From Paenibacillus sp. J45TS6 (GTDB taxonomy: Bacteria > Bacillota > Bacilli > Paenibacillales > Paenibacillaceae), in contig NZ_BOSJ01000011.1 in assembly GCF_018403285.1 (NCBI RefSeq), forward strand, positions 62,001 to 126,000: a DNA stretch of 64,000 nt, read 5' to 3'. The notes beneath the pieces were generated by a model. That model was not told the DNA's origin. It was given only the letters and a program-made list of their open reading frames with translations, and did no database searches. A program made the translations under genes and the position numbers. This document shows positions 28,074 through 37,700 of this stretch, piece by piece; the stretch's first letter is position 1; each line of letters starts with the position of its first letter.

Positions 28074-28351
28074 TGTCTTATATGTGCCCACTATGTAACG
28101 GTCTTAATATACCTGCTGCACAACCTTGCCCCACCTGTGGTGAGCCTATCGTGGATTACGGATTAACGGAAGATTACGCCGGGCCTTACAGCCCATATGT
28201 GTCATCTTCCGATTATCTTACGATACCAGAAGCTAAAGGCTACTGCATTCACCTCATGTTCTGTCCTCACTGTCTGACGCAGTCTTCCTATGCTGTAGAA
28301 ACATGGGAAGTGCAAGGTCATATTAGACCGTCAAACCACGAGGATCTCTAA
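28073..28351 (+). CDS. Small zinc-ribbon protein
   Basis: The 92-residue product has three CxxC pairs: CPLC, CPTC and CPHC, so one zinc site formed by the first two and a third unpaired motif is expected. The start is assigned to TTG at 28073 because AGGAGGG lies about eight bases before it; the ATG three codons later is an alternative. The same Shine-Dalgarno is held in a hairpin. It follows yumC by 84 bases. Its last bases overlap the sda stop codon on the other strand. No specific function is known. Confidence 0.7.
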   Translation: MSYMCPLCNGLNIPAAQPCPTCGEPIVDYGLTEDYAGPYSPYVSSSDYLTIPEAKGYCIHLMFCPHCLTQSSYAVETWEVQGHIRPSNHEDL

Positions 28352-28491
28352 TGAAAAATGGCAGGGACGTCGGTGTTCAGTTCACGCCTGAGGATCTCAC
28401 CTAATAATAACTCGATGAAATCGCGTTCAAGCTGAAGCTCGATTGCCATGTGATAAGAATCGAGCAACATCTCATCTGAAAGCATAGCCAT
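28348..28491 (-). CDS. sda: Sporulation checkpoint histidine kinase inhibitor Sda
   Basis: The 47-residue product begins MAMLSDEMLLDSYHMAIELQ and contains LERDFIELLLGEILRR. It aligns with B. subtilis Sda (LSDELL, RDFIELI, EIKRR) over nearly its full helical-hairpin length. Sda binds the dimerisation domain of KinA and blocks entry into sporulation when replication is disturbed. The first ATG aligns best with known Sda proteins; the ATG two codons later has GGAG at a better distance. A TTGTTC/TAGAAT promoter and a cluster of DnaA-box-like sites lie upstream. Confidence 0.88.
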   Translation of the reverse strand: MAMLSDEMLLDSYHMAIELQLERDFIELLLGEILRRELNTDVPAIFH

Positions 28492-28526
28492 CTCCGACAC
28501 AACCTTTCTTTATTTTCCTCGTCTCT

Positions 28527-28555
28527 ATTCTATCAAAGATCAAAAAGTAGAACAA
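28527..28555 (-). promoter_or_regulatory. SigA-type promoter of sda
   Basis: On the minus strand TTGTTC (28555-28550) and TAGAAT (28532-28527) are spaced by 17 bases. Transcription would start about 30 bases before the sda start codon. Confidence 0.65.
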
Positions 28556-28563
28556 GCGTTCTG

Positions 28564-28663
28564 TTATCCACAACCAAATGTGGAAATCCTGTGTATAGTT
28601 TGTTAATAAATAGAAAAATCCGAAGTTCTAAAAGGAAGGATATGTGGACAAAATTTATACACA
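28564..28663. promoter_or_regulatory. Cluster of DnaA-box-like 9-mers upstream of sda
   Basis: Five sites lie within 100 bases: TTATCCACA at 28564-28572 (consensus, plus strand), TGTGGAAAT at 28579-28587, TGTGTATAG at 28590-28598, TGTGGACAA at 28643-28651 (these three on the minus strand, one to two mismatches), and TTATACACA at 28655-28663 (consensus TTATNCACA). The cluster ends nine bases upstream of the sda -35. In B. subtilis the sda promoter is controlled by DnaA, so the arrangement has a clear meaning. Confidence 0.75.
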
Positions 28664-28806
28664 GGACAATAAAGTCATTTTCCAAAAAAATATATTTTAA
28701 TTATTATTAGAGAAATTAGCTAGATTCAAAGTGAAATGACTAGAAAAAAAGAAACACCCGAACTTATTAACCATTAATTATCTTCCCTAATCACTTTTTT
28801 ATCAAA

Positions 28807-29466
28807 TCATTGCGGTCTCGTGTTCACTTCCAGAATCCATATTTTACCGGAGTGATCGAGCCCATAGTCAAAGCCAAGTTCACCAATGCCTGGGAACCTT
28901 TCTTCTAGAAGTACGGTGCAGGTCCGTGTAAGTTTACGCATCTCTTGCTGTTTCACTCTCGCATCAATATGAGGTAAGGAACGACGTAAAGCCTCCCGGC
29001 ATTTCAGAAGCGTTCCTCCTTTACATACATTGGTTATGACGAGACCTTTTCGAGCATGCCTTCCAAGCATGGCTGTAATCTTCCACTCTGTCTCTTTCTT
29101 CACAAATTTTACTCGGTAGTCAATAGGACGTCCCTTCATACGAGCCAAAGTAATGCCTTGCTGAATAAGATAAGTTCTTCTCAATTTATTTTTTGCAAGT
29201 GAACGATACATCGATTTATAGTTAGAGAAGCTATACGTATGAGACATTTTCGTAAAGGAATATTTCTCTCCCTCTTTACTCACACGGATAACTCCGTTCC
29301 CACCCCCGCCATGCACAGGCTTAACAAATACCATTCCATATTTCTGTAACATATCTTTCAAATGTTGCTCGGTAAATATCGCTGTTTCTGGGATATGATT
29401 TGCGATATAAGGATTTGTCTGAAGAACTTCTGTTTTGATCCACTTACTTCCAATAGTTCGATTCAT
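28807..29466 (-). CDS. YheC/YheD-type ATP-grasp protein
   Basis: The 219-residue protein has the ATP-grasp features of the YheC/YheD endospore coat-associated family: VFVKPVHGGGGNGVIRV with the glycine-rich ATP loop, RPIDYRVKFVKK, and the metal-binding end ELGFDYGLDHSGKIWILEVN. It stops right after NTRPQ, so the short helix that usually follows is missing. The ATG has GAAGGGAAA upstream. The substrate is unknown; other ATP-grasp enzymes join carboxylates to amines. Confidence 0.82.
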   Translation of the reverse strand: MNRTIGSKWIKTEVLQTNPYIANHIPETAIFTEQHLKDMLQKYGMVFVKPVHGGGGNGVIRVSKEGEKYSFTKMSHTYSFSNYKSMYRSLAKNKLRRTYLIQQGITLARMKGRPIDYRVKFVKKETEWKITAMLGRHARKGLVITNVCKGGTLLKCREALRRSLPHIDARVKQQEMRKLTRTCTVLLEERFPGIGELGFDYGLDHSGKIWILEVNTRPQ

Positions 29467-29663
29467 ACGTTTCCCTCCTTCAGAACATAAAAAATGAAGT
29501 CAGATCGAGTCCTCATATATATATATTTCTGTAACTCTTTCTTCTCTTGTATGTCTGTCCTTATAGAAACGCCTTTTTATGAGGGAAAAGAGAATTGGGA
29601 TTTTTACCAAAGATAGGCTATATTAAGAGGTAGATTACGATTAGGAAAGGAGCTTATTACTTC

Positions 29664-29867
29664 GTGGCTCAATTTATTGAAAGTTTTTATGGGGTTGCCT
29701 ATTTTGCCATGGCCATCGTACTCGTGGCGGTCACCCTCCTCACCTTTATCACCGGCATTAAGTTTATTCGTGATAAAAAACATATCGGATTTGGAATCGG
29801 CTGTATTGGCTTTTCCATTCTTTTTACCGTAATTATTATAGAAGCCATTAAGTTAGTTAGCGCTTAA
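29664..29867 (+). CDS. Small two-helix membrane protein
   Basis: The 67-residue product has two hydrophobic helices separated by a basic loop (KFIRDKKH), so it is most likely an integral membrane protein. The start is GTG with AAAGGAG eleven bases upstream. A terminator-like hairpin lies 17 bases after its stop. The next gene, ppx, begins about 110 bases downstream. No family is recognised with confidence. Confidence 0.65.
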   Translation: MAQFIESFYGVAYFAMAIVLVAVTLLTFITGIKFIRDKKHIGFGIGCIGFSILFTVIIIEAIKLVSA

Positions 29868-29883
29868 GCATTGGATCACAGGG

Positions 29884-29919
29884 AACCATCTTCTCCAAAT
29901 AAGAGAGAGGTGGTTTTTT
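29884..29919 (+). terminator. Terminator between small membrane gene and ppx
   Basis: AACCATCT at 29884-29891 pairs, with one G-T, with AGGTGGTT at 29908-29915, and TTTT follows. Confidence 0.55.
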
Positions 29920-29978
29920 CGTATATCTCTTTTTCGGTTACAATAACAAAAACGAGGAAAGAAGGAGCTGTGCTACCT

Positions 29979-31508
29979 ATGTCGGAGCGTATGGGAATCA
30001 TTGATATCGGATCAAACTCCATCAGACTTGTAATCTATGAAGTGCTGAATATGGGAGCCTACCGGGTTTTATTTGAGAAAAAGTATGCGGCAAGACTGAG
30101 TCAAAAGGTAAATACGGACGGGACGATCAGCTATGAAGCAATCAGCTCTATTCTGCCGGTACTTCGCAGTTATCAGGATATATGTGCAAGCTACCAAGTA
30201 ACTCATGTCAGAGCAGCCGCTACAGCGGCGATACGCAATGCACAGAATAGCGGCGACATAACGAAGTGGATTAAGGAAGAAACTGGTCTTGAAATCCAAC
30301 TGATCTCTGGCGAAGATGAAGGGCGCCTCGGCTTTCTGGGTGTCATTGAGTCCATTTCCTTATCTGACGGATTTATTATTGATATCGGCGGAGGAAGTAC
30401 GGAGATTACTCTTTTTCTAAACGGGCAATATGAGGAAAGTCTTTCTATTCCATACGGTGCTGTAAATGCGCATGCCCGCTATGGAACTTCTACTCACTGG
30501 AGTCGTGAGATGGTAGACGATTTTCGTAGTTCCATACATACCTTTTTAAAAGAACACGATTGGACACAGCAGCATCCAGGTCTTACACTGGTTGGTCTTG
30601 GAGGCACGGTTCGTTCTCTAGCTAAGATGGTACAGAAAAAACAAGAATATTCTCTTCCCGTCATGCACAATTACCGAATGGAACCGGAAGATATTCGCGT
30701 ATTTTATAATACCCTTCCTTATATTCCTTCAGATCAACGAAAAAAAACACCCGGCTTATCAAAAGACCGGGCTGACCTGATCATACCTGGTGTAATTTTG
30801 TTGCAAACGATCTTCGACTGGTTGGAATCTACACATTACATCGTCAGTGGAGCAGGGCTTCGGGATGGGCTCTTCTATGAACTCATGCAAAAAGACTATC
30901 CTGATTACATGAAACAGGAAGTATTAACAAAAAGTATTTGGAATCTGCTTCATTTTCATTCCATTGCCCCCGCAGGGCATATGAACCAAGTCCATTCCTG
31001 TATGCAGCAGCTGTATCAGATGCTTGAAGGGGAAGCTTCGGTATCCGACAGCAGAATTATGTATGCCTCCTCCATGCTGTATCGCATTGGGGAACAAATT
31101 CAGCATCATAAAGCAAGCCAGCACTCACTCTACTGGATTAAGAATCACGGAGTATGGGGCCTTAGCCACCGTGAAACGATCATCACTGCCATCATAGCCG
31201 ACTATCATCCAAAAGGCCGTACTCCTGCTGAGATCGATTTTCATCAAGACATCTTATATTCAGAAGACTATAAACGAATTATTCGCCTTGGTTCACTGCT
31301 AAAACTTGCTTCTGCCTTGTATGGAAACGGAGGAACTGCCGTAGAATCGATGACAATAGACAAAAAGGACGACTTCCTGCAGCTACATTTAACTTGCCGC
31401 AGAATGCCGTCTATGGAACAGAAAGAAATGGAAGACATAAAAAAAGAAGTAGAAAAAGCTTGGAAAATACACTTATATTGGACTATCTCGATTTCTTCCA
31501 AGTCTTAA
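29979..31508 (+). CDS. ppx: Ppx/GppA exopolyphosphatase
   Basis: Exopolyphosphatase removes terminal phosphates from inorganic polyphosphate. The 509-residue protein has the ASKHA ATPase fold with GIIDIGSNSIRLVI at residues 6-19, ISGEDEGRLGFLG, and DGFIIDIGGGSTEITLF, followed by an HD-like helical C-terminal half, as in long Ppx enzymes. The ATG at 29979 has AAGGAG 11 bases upstream and is preferred to 29871. Its 3' end overlaps the convergent ppk gene by 26 bases. Confidence 0.9.
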   Translation: MSERMGIIDIGSNSIRLVIYEVLNMGAYRVLFEKKYAARLSQKVNTDGTISYEAISSILPVLRSYQDICASYQVTHVRAAATAAIRNAQNSGDITKWIKEETGLEIQLISGEDEGRLGFLGVIESISLSDGFIIDIGGGSTEITLFLNGQYEESLSIPYGAVNAHARYGTSTHWSREMVDDFRSSIHTFLKEHDWTQQHPGLTLVGLGGTVRSLAKMVQKKQEYSLPVMHNYRMEPEDIRVFYNTLPYIPSDQRKKTPGLSKDRADLIIPGVILLQTIFDWLESTHYIVSGAGLRDGLFYELMQKDYPDYMKQEVLTKSIWNLLHFHSIAPAGHMNQVHSCMQQLYQMLEGEASVSDSRIMYASSMLYRIGEQIQHHKASQHSLYWIKNHGVWGLSHRETIITAIIADYHPKGRTPAEIDFHQDILYSEDYKRIIRLGSLLKLASALYGNGGTAVESMTIDKKDDFLQLHLTCRRMPSMEQKEMEDIKKEVEKAWKIHLYWTISISSKS

Positions 31509-33576
31509 TCTGAATCGCCTCAAATTGACTCCGAAGTAAAGGCTCCTTGTTATTCACCGGGACATAGGTTCCGTTAGATAATAACAGGCGGGCCTTTACA
31601 TTGTCTTGAAGCGAAAGTTCCAGCGTATTCACCAGTATTTCTTTTAATTTGCGGTCATTAACCGGGCACATGAGTTCGATCCGGCGATCCAGATTTCTTG
31701 TCATCCAGTCTGCACTCGATAAATAAACTTCGAAGTCTCCTCCATTCTCAAAGTAGAATATACGCGAATGCTCTAAGAAACGATCGACAATACTGATAAC
31801 TCGTATATTCTCGCTGATCCCTTCAAGGCCCGGACGCAGGCAGCAAACCCCTCTAACGATAAGCTGAATTTGTACTCCTGCTTGTGAAGCTGCATATAGT
31901 TCATCAATCATTTCCTGATTAGAAAGAGAGTTCACCTTGGCAATCATTCTTGCCGGTTTGCCGTTCTTGGCATTTACTGCTTCTCGCTGGATCATCTCAA
32001 ACAATTTATTTTTCAGACCCTCTGGTGCGAGGTGAATTTCACCCAGCCCCTGAGCTTCTGAATAACCGGTAATCTCATTAAATACCTGTGAAACATCTTC
32101 ACCAATCTGTGGACTCGAGGTTAATAACCCGATATCCGTATAGATCCGTGCCGTGTTCGCGTTATAGTTACCCGTGCCTACATGAACATATCTGCGAAGT
32201 GTATCTTGTTCTCTGCGTACAATTAGAATGATTTTCGCATGCGTTTTGAGACCTAATAAGCCATAAACTACGTGGCAGCCGGCTTTTTCAAGTTCTCTGG
32301 CCCAAGCTATATTTCGTTCTTCATCAAATCTTGCTTTGAGTTCTACGACGACGGTGACCTGTTTCCCCATCTCCGCAGCATGTGCCAATGCAGGAATTAA
32401 CCGTGAGTCTCCATTGACCCGATATAACGTCATTTTGATCGCCATTACATCTGGATCTTCTGCTGCTTCTTCCAGAAAATCTGTCACCGCATCAAAAGAT
32501 TCATAGGGATGGTATAAGAGAACATCTTGTCTGCGTAAAATTTTAAAAAAGCTTTCGTCCGTATGAAAAATTTCTGGATATACCGGTTTCAGATTCGGAT
32601 ATTTTAAATGATTGTATCCTTCAAGCTGGTCAACAAAACTGCCTAGAAACCCAAGATCCAGCGGACCCTGAATCTCAAACATCTGGTCGTCTTTAATACC
32701 GAATTCATGCTTTAAGTACGCAAGCGCATTCGGGTGAATGCCCTCCTCCACTTCAAGGCATACCGGAGCTCCCCGCCGGCGGCGTCTTAGCTCTTTTTCT
32801 ATTTCTTCCAGTAAATCTTCTACTTCTTCTTCATTAATATAAAGATCCGAATTTCGGGTTAACCGAAAGCCATGAACCGACTCTGGTATGTACCCGCTGA
32901 ACAGCGTATGAATATGATGTTTTATCAGCTCTTCGGTAAGGATAAATGATTTTTTCTTACTGTTCGAACGGAGTGGAACCTGAATCACTCTTGGAATATT
33001 GGAAGGGACTTGGACGATAGCAAAATAAAATTCATTTGCGTCTCCTTCTTTCCGCAAGACGACAGCGAGATAAACAAACTTATGATGCACAAGGGGAAAA
33101 GGTCTGCTTTGATCTACAGCCATAGGTGTTAGCACAGGAAAAACAATGTCATGATAATATTGCTCCATTGCCTTCTGCTGGGTTGCATTCAGATCTGTAT
33201 ACTCCATAAATACAATGCCTTTTTTGGAGAGCTGTCTCATGAGATCCCGATAGGAGCGGTACTGTTCCTGAATCATCTTAGAGATCCGCTTCATTAATCG
33301 TTTGTATAGACCCGTTGGTGTGTAACCCGAAAAATCTTTTTTCATCAGCTCTGCCTTTATCTTCTCTCTCGTTTCGGCAACCCGCACACTCATAAATTCA
33401 TCTAGATTCGAGGTAACAATGGATAAAAAACGAACACGTTCTAATAGAGGTGTATCCACATTTTGTGCTTCCTGAAGTACTCTTCGGTTGAACTCGAGCC
33501 AGCTTAAATCTCGATTCAAATAAGAATATACTTCACGTTCCGTCCTGTTTTCTAGAATCACATTCTCTTTTTTCAT
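31483..33576 (-). CDS. ppk: Polyphosphate kinase
   Basis: PPK1 reversibly transfers the gamma phosphate of ATP to polyphosphate. The 697-residue protein has the N, head and two PLD-like C-terminal domains. The phosphorylated histidine is in GLKTHAKIIL, and HVGTGNYNANTARIYTDIGL lies in the ATP-binding region. The chosen ATG at 33576 has GAGGGG upstream, though only four bases away; the in-frame start at 33600 has none. ppx lies head to tail against it with a 26-base overlap. Confidence 0.93.
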   Translation of the reverse strand: MKKENVILENRTEREVYSYLNRDLSWLEFNRRVLQEAQNVDTPLLERVRFLSIVTSNLDEFMSVRVAETREKIKAELMKKDFSGYTPTGLYKRLMKRISKMIQEQYRSYRDLMRQLSKKGIVFMEYTDLNATQQKAMEQYYHDIVFPVLTPMAVDQSRPFPLVHHKFVYLAVVLRKEGDANEFYFAIVQVPSNIPRVIQVPLRSNSKKKSFILTEELIKHHIHTLFSGYIPESVHGFRLTRNSDLYINEEEVEDLLEEIEKELRRRRRGAPVCLEVEEGIHPNALAYLKHEFGIKDDQMFEIQGPLDLGFLGSFVDQLEGYNHLKYPNLKPVYPEIFHTDESFFKILRRQDVLLYHPYESFDAVTDFLEEAAEDPDVMAIKMTLYRVNGDSRLIPALAHAAEMGKQVTVVVELKARFDEERNIAWARELEKAGCHVVYGLLGLKTHAKIILIVRREQDTLRRYVHVGTGNYNANTARIYTDIGLLTSSPQIGEDVSQVFNEITGYSEAQGLGEIHLAPEGLKNKLFEMIQREAVNAKNGKPARMIAKVNSLSNQEMIDELYAASQAGVQIQLIVRGVCCLRPGLEGISENIRVISIVDRFLEHSRIFYFENGGDFEVYLSSADWMTRNLDRRIELMCPVNDRKLKEILVNTLELSLQDNVKARLLLSNGTYVPVNNKEPLLRSQFEAIQIKTWKKSR

Positions 33577-33862
33577 AAGACCCCTCACAGTAAGAATCAT
33601 TGTAGTAGCTTATTCTATTGTAAACCTTCTTAAAAGAGTCAATCATCAGCCCTATGTTAAATTTATGTAAATATCATGTAAAATCTTCCATTCAGTTGCA
33701 TATATATATCATAGATAGAATGAAGAATTCATAAAGTTTCGAGCACGAATCTGCCAAATTCTATCGAATGCTTTACAATAGAGTAGAGAGAAGGTAAAGT
33801 GTTTACGTCAGCTCTCTTTAGGGCATTAGAACGTAATTAACACCTAATAGAAGGAGGATACG

Positions 33863-34090
33863 ATGAATTCTAACAAATCTAGAACGCTGCAAAAAAACAT
33901 AGAGTTTTTTACCGCCGCCTTATCTCAAACCGTCGTTTCCGTCTGGCAGGAAGATTCCGCAGGCGTATATTGCGAAATCGCTCGCGGATATGTAGAAATG
34001 TTTTCTAATGATCAGGTTCGAGTTAGAAGTGAGGATGGGATGGAACACCATTACTCCAGAGATACCGTTATATTTCAAACCGAGGTTTAA
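33863..34090 (+). CDS. Uncharacterised 75-residue protein
   Basis: The gene has an excellent AGGAGG site seven bases before the ATG and a strong terminator after the stop, so it is probably expressed as a single gene. The product is small, soluble and acidic, with an N-terminal helix (NIEFFTAALSQTVVSVWQ) and beta-strand-like second half. No family was recognised. An exopolyphosphatase link is only positional. Confidence 0.7.
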   Translation: MNSNKSRTLQKNIEFFTAALSQTVVSVWQEDSAGVYCEIARGYVEMFSNDQVRVRSEDGMEHHYSRDTVIFQTEV

Positions 34091-34099
34091 TATATAGAT

Positions 34100-34148
34100 A
34101 CGACTACACGACACGAAGCAGTTATCCGTTGTAATGTAGTCGTTTTTT
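34100..34148 (+). terminator. Terminator of the 75-residue gene
   Basis: ACGACTACA at 34100-34108 pairs with TGTAGTCGT at 34135-34143 and TTTTT follows. The loop is 26 bases long. Confidence 0.7.
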
Positions 34149-34160
34149 ATTACTTACAGG

Positions 34161-34547
34161 TTAGGATGAATAGGGTGCATCAAATTCAATGATGTTCTGA
34201 TCAGGATCGAGTATGAAAATTTGGGCAAATCCAGCCACACTGTTTGGTCTTGCTTCGTAGGGGATTCCTACTGATTCAAGCCAATGTTTTGTCTTTTCAT
34301 AACTTTTTACCCACACAGCGAAGTGTCCGTCAGTTGTATCCACGCCGCTGATCCGAAGTGTCTCTCCTGTGGGGTGTTGCAATAGATGCAGCTGATACCC
34401 TTCTCCGATCGCATACCAAACTCCTGTTGAATCAAAAGGAGGCCGCGTTATCTGTTTTAATTGTAATTTTTCAGAATAGAACTGATGAGCCCTCGTTAAG
34501 TCTCGAACAGCCAAACTCACATGATGGATTCGTTCCATTTCAATCAC
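34161..34547 (-). CDS. VOC-family (glyoxalase-like) protein
   Basis: The 128-residue protein has one glyoxalase/bleomycin-resistance fold built of two paired beta-alpha-beta3 modules. RIHHVSLAVRDLTRAHQFY opens the first, and GFAQIFILDPDQNIIEFDAP closes the second with a typical metal-ligand glutamate. The start is GTG with GAGGTG about eight bases upstream; ATG three codons later is an alternative. Function could be isomerase, dioxygenase or antibiotic binding, and cannot be chosen here. Confidence 0.82.
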   Translation of the reverse strand: MIEMERIHHVSLAVRDLTRAHQFYSEKLQLKQITRPPFDSTGVWYAIGEGYQLHLLQHPTGETLRISGVDTTDGHFAVWVKSYEKTKHWLESVGIPYEARPNSVAGFAQIFILDPDQNIIEFDAPYSS

Positions 34548-34697
34548 GATGGTTACACCTCTTCTATTTCTTTTGTGTATCTATATAGGAAATATATTAC
34601 AAAATAGTCTGTAATGCTATGCTAACACATCCTGCGCTTCTTGTTGACATAAAATCACGGATTATCGATATACTATTTGTTTTTTTATGATGCAGGT

Positions 34698-34747
34698 AAA
34701 AAATACAGAAAGGCTGTCACCATCTCTGTAGTGATGGTGACAGCCTT
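34698..34747 (-). terminator. Terminator of the chitinase gene
   Basis: A perfect 15-base-pair inverted repeat (34710-34724 and 34733-34747) with an eight-base loop is followed on the minus strand by TTTCTGTATTTTTT. Confidence 0.85.
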
Positions 34748-34768
34748 TCCTTGTAATCCATAATAAAT

Positions 34769-37700
34769 TTAATTAGACAGTTGCAAATAACGAAGTGTTC
34801 TCATCAGAATGACAACGGCTTCTTCTTTCGTTACCTTTTTATGTGGAGCCAGCTGACTCGAAGATACTCCATTCAGCAGTTTCTTTTCAACAAGCAGTGC
34901 TACGGACGTCTGGGCATAAGGTGAAATATCTCCACGGTCCTTAAATGGTGCAAGGGAAGCTGCGTCAGCCTCTTCGTGCTTACCTGCATAATGAAGTACA
35001 TTCACTATGATCACCGCAAGCTCTTGACGAGTGATATCCGCTTTTCCATTAAATGTACCATCCGTTTTTCCTTTTACAAGGGATGCTGCTTTGGCGGCAG
35101 CAATCTCTTTCTCATACTTTGATCCCTTAGTTACATCAATGAAGTTAGTGTCGTTTGCATTTGGAAGGAGCCCTAGACCTCTTACGAGAATAGAAATGAC
35201 CTCTTCGCGTGAAATCGTTTCTTTACCTTGAATACTGCCTTTTACATCAGACAGAAGAATCTGCTTCATCAAAGCCTGTTCCACATCTTCCCCTGCCCAC
35301 TTCGAGACTGAACCTGTGAATATACTGCTGCTTTGTGCCAAGAAGTAAATACCGCTTGCTGTTTTCTTCATCTCTACCATAACCTTGCCATTAGCAGAGC
35401 TCGTTACCAATGTCGGTACAGGACGAATTTCATTCGTACTTTGAAGATAAACGAACCCGCTCAGTTTTTTCTTATCTACTTCTTTTGCATCCAGTGTAAT
35501 GAGTTCGCTGATATAAAAGGTGCCGAATCTACTGACCTCCTCTGCTGTTCCTTGAGCTTTCATGTGCTCTACCTTCAGGTGCATTGGCTTATTCACAGTC
35601 CTCAGGTCTTTAAGCCAAGCATTTAGTCCCTTATCCTCTGTTTCGGAAATTGCTGAAACCATTACTCTGCTATCCCCTGCTTTTGATAATAGGGACACAG
35701 GAATATGTTGTTCCGCTCCGTTAATGACCAAGATCAGTTTTGCTGATGCAGATTTCTTACGGATTTCTTCAATTATTGCTTGCGGAAGTGTAACTTCATT
35801 CTGATCCGTATTGGTTTTTACGATCACCCTAAAGTTCGTTTCCGCTGCTTTACGGATGGTTTTTAGAGCCTGATCTGTAACGACTGTAATTTTTGCTGTA
35901 CTTCCATCCATGACCACTTTCGTCTCTAGCTGATTTGTCCCCAGTTCCTGTGCTGGTGGAGCTGGCGTTACAGTAACAGGAGTAGATGGGCTTGTGTTGG
36001 TGTTAGGATTTGGATTCGGCTGCGGGTCAGATCCAGGGGAAGTCACTTTTACTTTTTGAGTTATAAAATTCGATACTTTTTCCACGGAATCGCCCGATCT
36101 CTTTGTTGCGAGCAGCCGTACCACATGATCTTTGCTTGCATCTACAGAAATGGTATAGCTATTTTTCTCCGTTGCCCCGATATATTCATTGTCTATAAAT
36201 ACTTCGTAATGGGTCGCCCCTGGCACAGTGTTCCAATGCATTTGGTACTTCTGATCTTCTACTTTTTCAAAGCTAACATTCGTTGGAGCCTTAAGCTCTT
36301 CTGTATTCACAGACCCGTCCATTGGAAGATTGGAGGCCAGTTCATTAATTAGTGTATGACTGCGATCACTTGTTACATCCCAGTTCATTGAACCGGCAAT
36401 ATCCAGTGATCTAACCATGGAAGCTGTATATTTCATTGTGGTTTCATCATTATAAGTTAAGAATATCTTCGTCTCTGGATTGTATACGTAAGATACTTTG
36501 GCTGCCTCATTCCACGTTTGAATGTATCCATTTTTATTCACATAGTTGTTCTCGATATCCGTAAAGTCATAGATGCCGGCTTCCCAAGATCCTTTCGGCG
36601 GAGCGCCAGTACATACTGCATATTCTCCTGGCGAAGGACAATCAGACCAGCCTTTACCGTAATATGGTACGCCTGCTAACAACTTGTACTCAGGAACACC
36701 TCCGTTTAAATGACCGAGTAAAGCACCCAGCACATTGTTACGAGGAGCAGAACTTTTAGGAAGATTACGATCATAATACAGCGGCGCATTGTGATTCGCT
36801 AATTGTTCCCACGTTCCGCTGTAGTCATAGGTCATAATATTGATGAAATCAAGGTAAGTGACGGAGTTTTGCAAATCCGCATTTACCACGAAATTATCTC
36901 CTTGTGCTGATGCAATCGTTAGTAAATAATACTTGCCGTCTTCAGCACCCGCTGCATCCAAAGCTTCACGAGCAGTTTTCATGAGAAGTGTGAAATTTTC
37001 CGTATCCTCCGGACCGCGTGAATTATTGTCTTCCCCGCCCTCTACTGGATACTCCCAGTCAATGTCGAGCCCATCTAAATCGTATGCTCTCAGGAAATCT
37101 ACTGCAGAGTTCGCAAAAGCCCGACGAGTAACTTCGGAGTTCGCCATCAATGAGAAATAATCTGACCAGGACCAACCGCCAACAGATATCATCATTTTGA
37201 AGTCCGGATTTTCCGATTTTTTTGCATTAAAGCGATTGAAATTTTGGATGTCTTTCTCCTTATCACCGATAATCATCTCCCCATCAAACACATAATCTGA
37301 TTGGAGTGGAATGGCTGCATCCTGACAAGGCTCTCCTTTACTATTGATGCCTTTCCAGCAAAGATCTGCAAAAGCATAATTGACATGAGTAAGCTTTGTA
37401 ACGGCTACATCTTCAGGCTGAAAATTACGTCCATCGGGATATACAGCCCAGGCAGGAAAATAAGACACATGGCTGTAGCTGCTTCCAGGTACCGCAGAAA
37501 CTCTGCCACTTGCTTCTGATGTCCAAAGACTGTTTTTGGCAATAACGTAGTATTCATACTTTTGTCCTTCCGCTGCATGATCTGCAACATAACGAACGTC
37601 TGCAGTCGTTCCGATCTGAACTCCGTTCTGGTATACCTCATACTCCGCAGCTCCAGGGACAGGCGCCCAGCCAAGACTTACCTCCGACCTCGTAGCAGTA

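Noticed and set aside
28564-28663. DnaA boxes as a chromosomal origin (oriC)
   Set aside because: dnaA, dnaN and an AT-rich unwinding region are not nearby. The sda promoter setting explains the cluster better.
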